6,027 bases of DNA from CAYFVR01 sp046541515 (GTDB taxonomy: Bacteria; Desulfobacterota; Desulfobacteria; Desulfobacterales; Desulfococcaceae): positions 1 to 6,027 of the forward strand of contig JBKHDD010000239.1 in the NCBI GenBank assembly GCA_046541515.1, written 5' to 3'. Made by a program: the position numbers and the translations under genes. Under the pieces are notes generated by a model. The model did no database searches and had not been told where the DNA came from. It worked only from the letters and a program-made list of their open reading frames with translations. The first letter of the stretch is position 1. The number at the start of each line of letters is the position of its first letter. Positions 5,631 to 6,027 of the stretch are shown here, one piece after another.

Positions 5631-5910
5631 CAAATATCCACATTCCGATCGGTTTCGAGACGGCGTGCCCGATAAATGTCGGAGACCATCCGGTCGATTT
5701 CGTCTGCCGGCATGTCGGACAGCGCGCCTTTCGCCCCCAACAATCCAACCGCTTCTTCGGTTTGCGGTCCGGACGGGGAACCGGTTGCAGAATCGCGACG
5801 GCTTTTGCCTTGTCGGTAATCGTGACCGCCTCTCCCGTGTCATGGACTCGCCGAACGATTTGGGACAGTTTCGCCCGGATTTGCGCGATGGGATTATTCG
5901 GGGTTTCCAT
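5630..5910 (-). pseudogene. Phd/YefM-type antitoxin, frameshifted
   Basis: The ATG at 5910 follows AAGGA at six bases. The first 46 or so residues, including AQIRAKLSQIVRRV and GEAVTITDKAKAVAIL, match the N-terminal DNA-binding fold of Phd/YefM antitoxins. The frame then drifts into unlike sequence, RPDRKPKKRLDCWGRK. In another minus frame the same DNA reads EEAVGLLGAKGALSDMPADE, then IDRMVSDIYRARRLETDRNV and DI, and stops at TGA overlapping the toxin ATG. That is a typical toxin-neutralising tail. Adding one base to the GGGG run at 5775-5778 (CCCC on the coding strand) joins both parts into a protein of about 93 residues. The unshifted frame runs on to 5614 as 98 residues. The lesion could be real or a homopolymer error. 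Confidence 0.82.
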
Positions 5911-5969
5911 GTCGATTCCTTTCCGCCGGAGAATTCCGCCGAAGGGCGACGGGTGCGTTTGATCCTTCC

Positions 5970-5998
5970 CAAATAACGACGAACCCCGGGGATGGCAA
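5970..5998 (-). promoter_or_regulatory. Possible promoter of the toxin-antitoxin pair
   Basis: On the minus strand TTGCCA (5998-5993, five of six to the -35 consensus) is followed after exactly 17 nt by TATTTG (5975-5970, three of six to the -10). It lies about 60 bases before the antitoxin ATG. Two direct TTCCGCCG copies at 5921-5928 and 5934-5941 lie between and could be operator half-sites for the autoregulating antitoxin. The support is limited to box matches and position. Confidence 0.3.
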
Positions 5999-6027
5999 AC
6001 TTTCCTTGGATCGGATTCCCGCCGGAA

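Noticed and set aside
3909..5675. A 588-codon open frame on the plus strand
   Set aside because: It is antisense to the TPR gene and runs through the PIN toxin. GC-rich coding DNA often leaves such frames open, and its translation shows no domain and no start context.

Overview
The window carries the adaptation end of a CRISPR-Cas locus from a GC-rich bacterium. All cas-linked genes read on the minus strand. Supported starts have GGAGG-type ribosome binding sites or stop/start overlaps. I cannot assign a phylum from sequence alone. No effector genes are visible, so the interference type is not determined here. A CRISPR-linked primase-polymerase and a repeat whose crRNA-sense end is ATTGAGAC make a type III locus, or a mixed one sharing this module, the best guess.

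Layout, right to left (the direction of transcription). 5911-6027 is a promoter-like region. 5232-5910 holds a toxin-antitoxin pair, a Phd-type antitoxin and a PIN-domain (VapC-like) toxin, each broken by one lesion: a -1 frameshift in the antitoxin and an in-frame TGA in the toxin. 5007-5231 is non-coding and contains a perfect 10-bp inverted repeat just before the ribosome binding site of the next gene. 5006-624 is a compact four-gene operon: TPR protein, archaeo-eukaryotic-type primase-polymerase (CAPP-like), cas1, cas2. Every junction overlaps (GTGA, TGATG, ATGA), so translation is probably coupled. 301-623 is the cas2 3' flank and CRISPR leader, with strong hairpins, a T-rich tract and a possible array promoter. 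1-300 is the leader-proximal end of a CRISPR array with four complete identical 36-nt repeats; it continues past the left edge.

How the parts may work together: Cas1-Cas2 integrates new spacers at the leader end (about position 300). The PrimPol-like protein probably makes, fills in or extends DNA for capture, and the TPR protein is probably its scaffold or partner. This matches the published idea of CRISPR-associated primase-polymerases in adaptation, but the TPR partner, the Cys/His-containing C-terminal domain and the repetitive linker deserve attention. The most unexpected signal is a spacer (83-118) containing a perfect 20-bp palindrome at its leader-proximal end, beside the repeat. This could be a captured palindromic target or a snap-back synthesis product.
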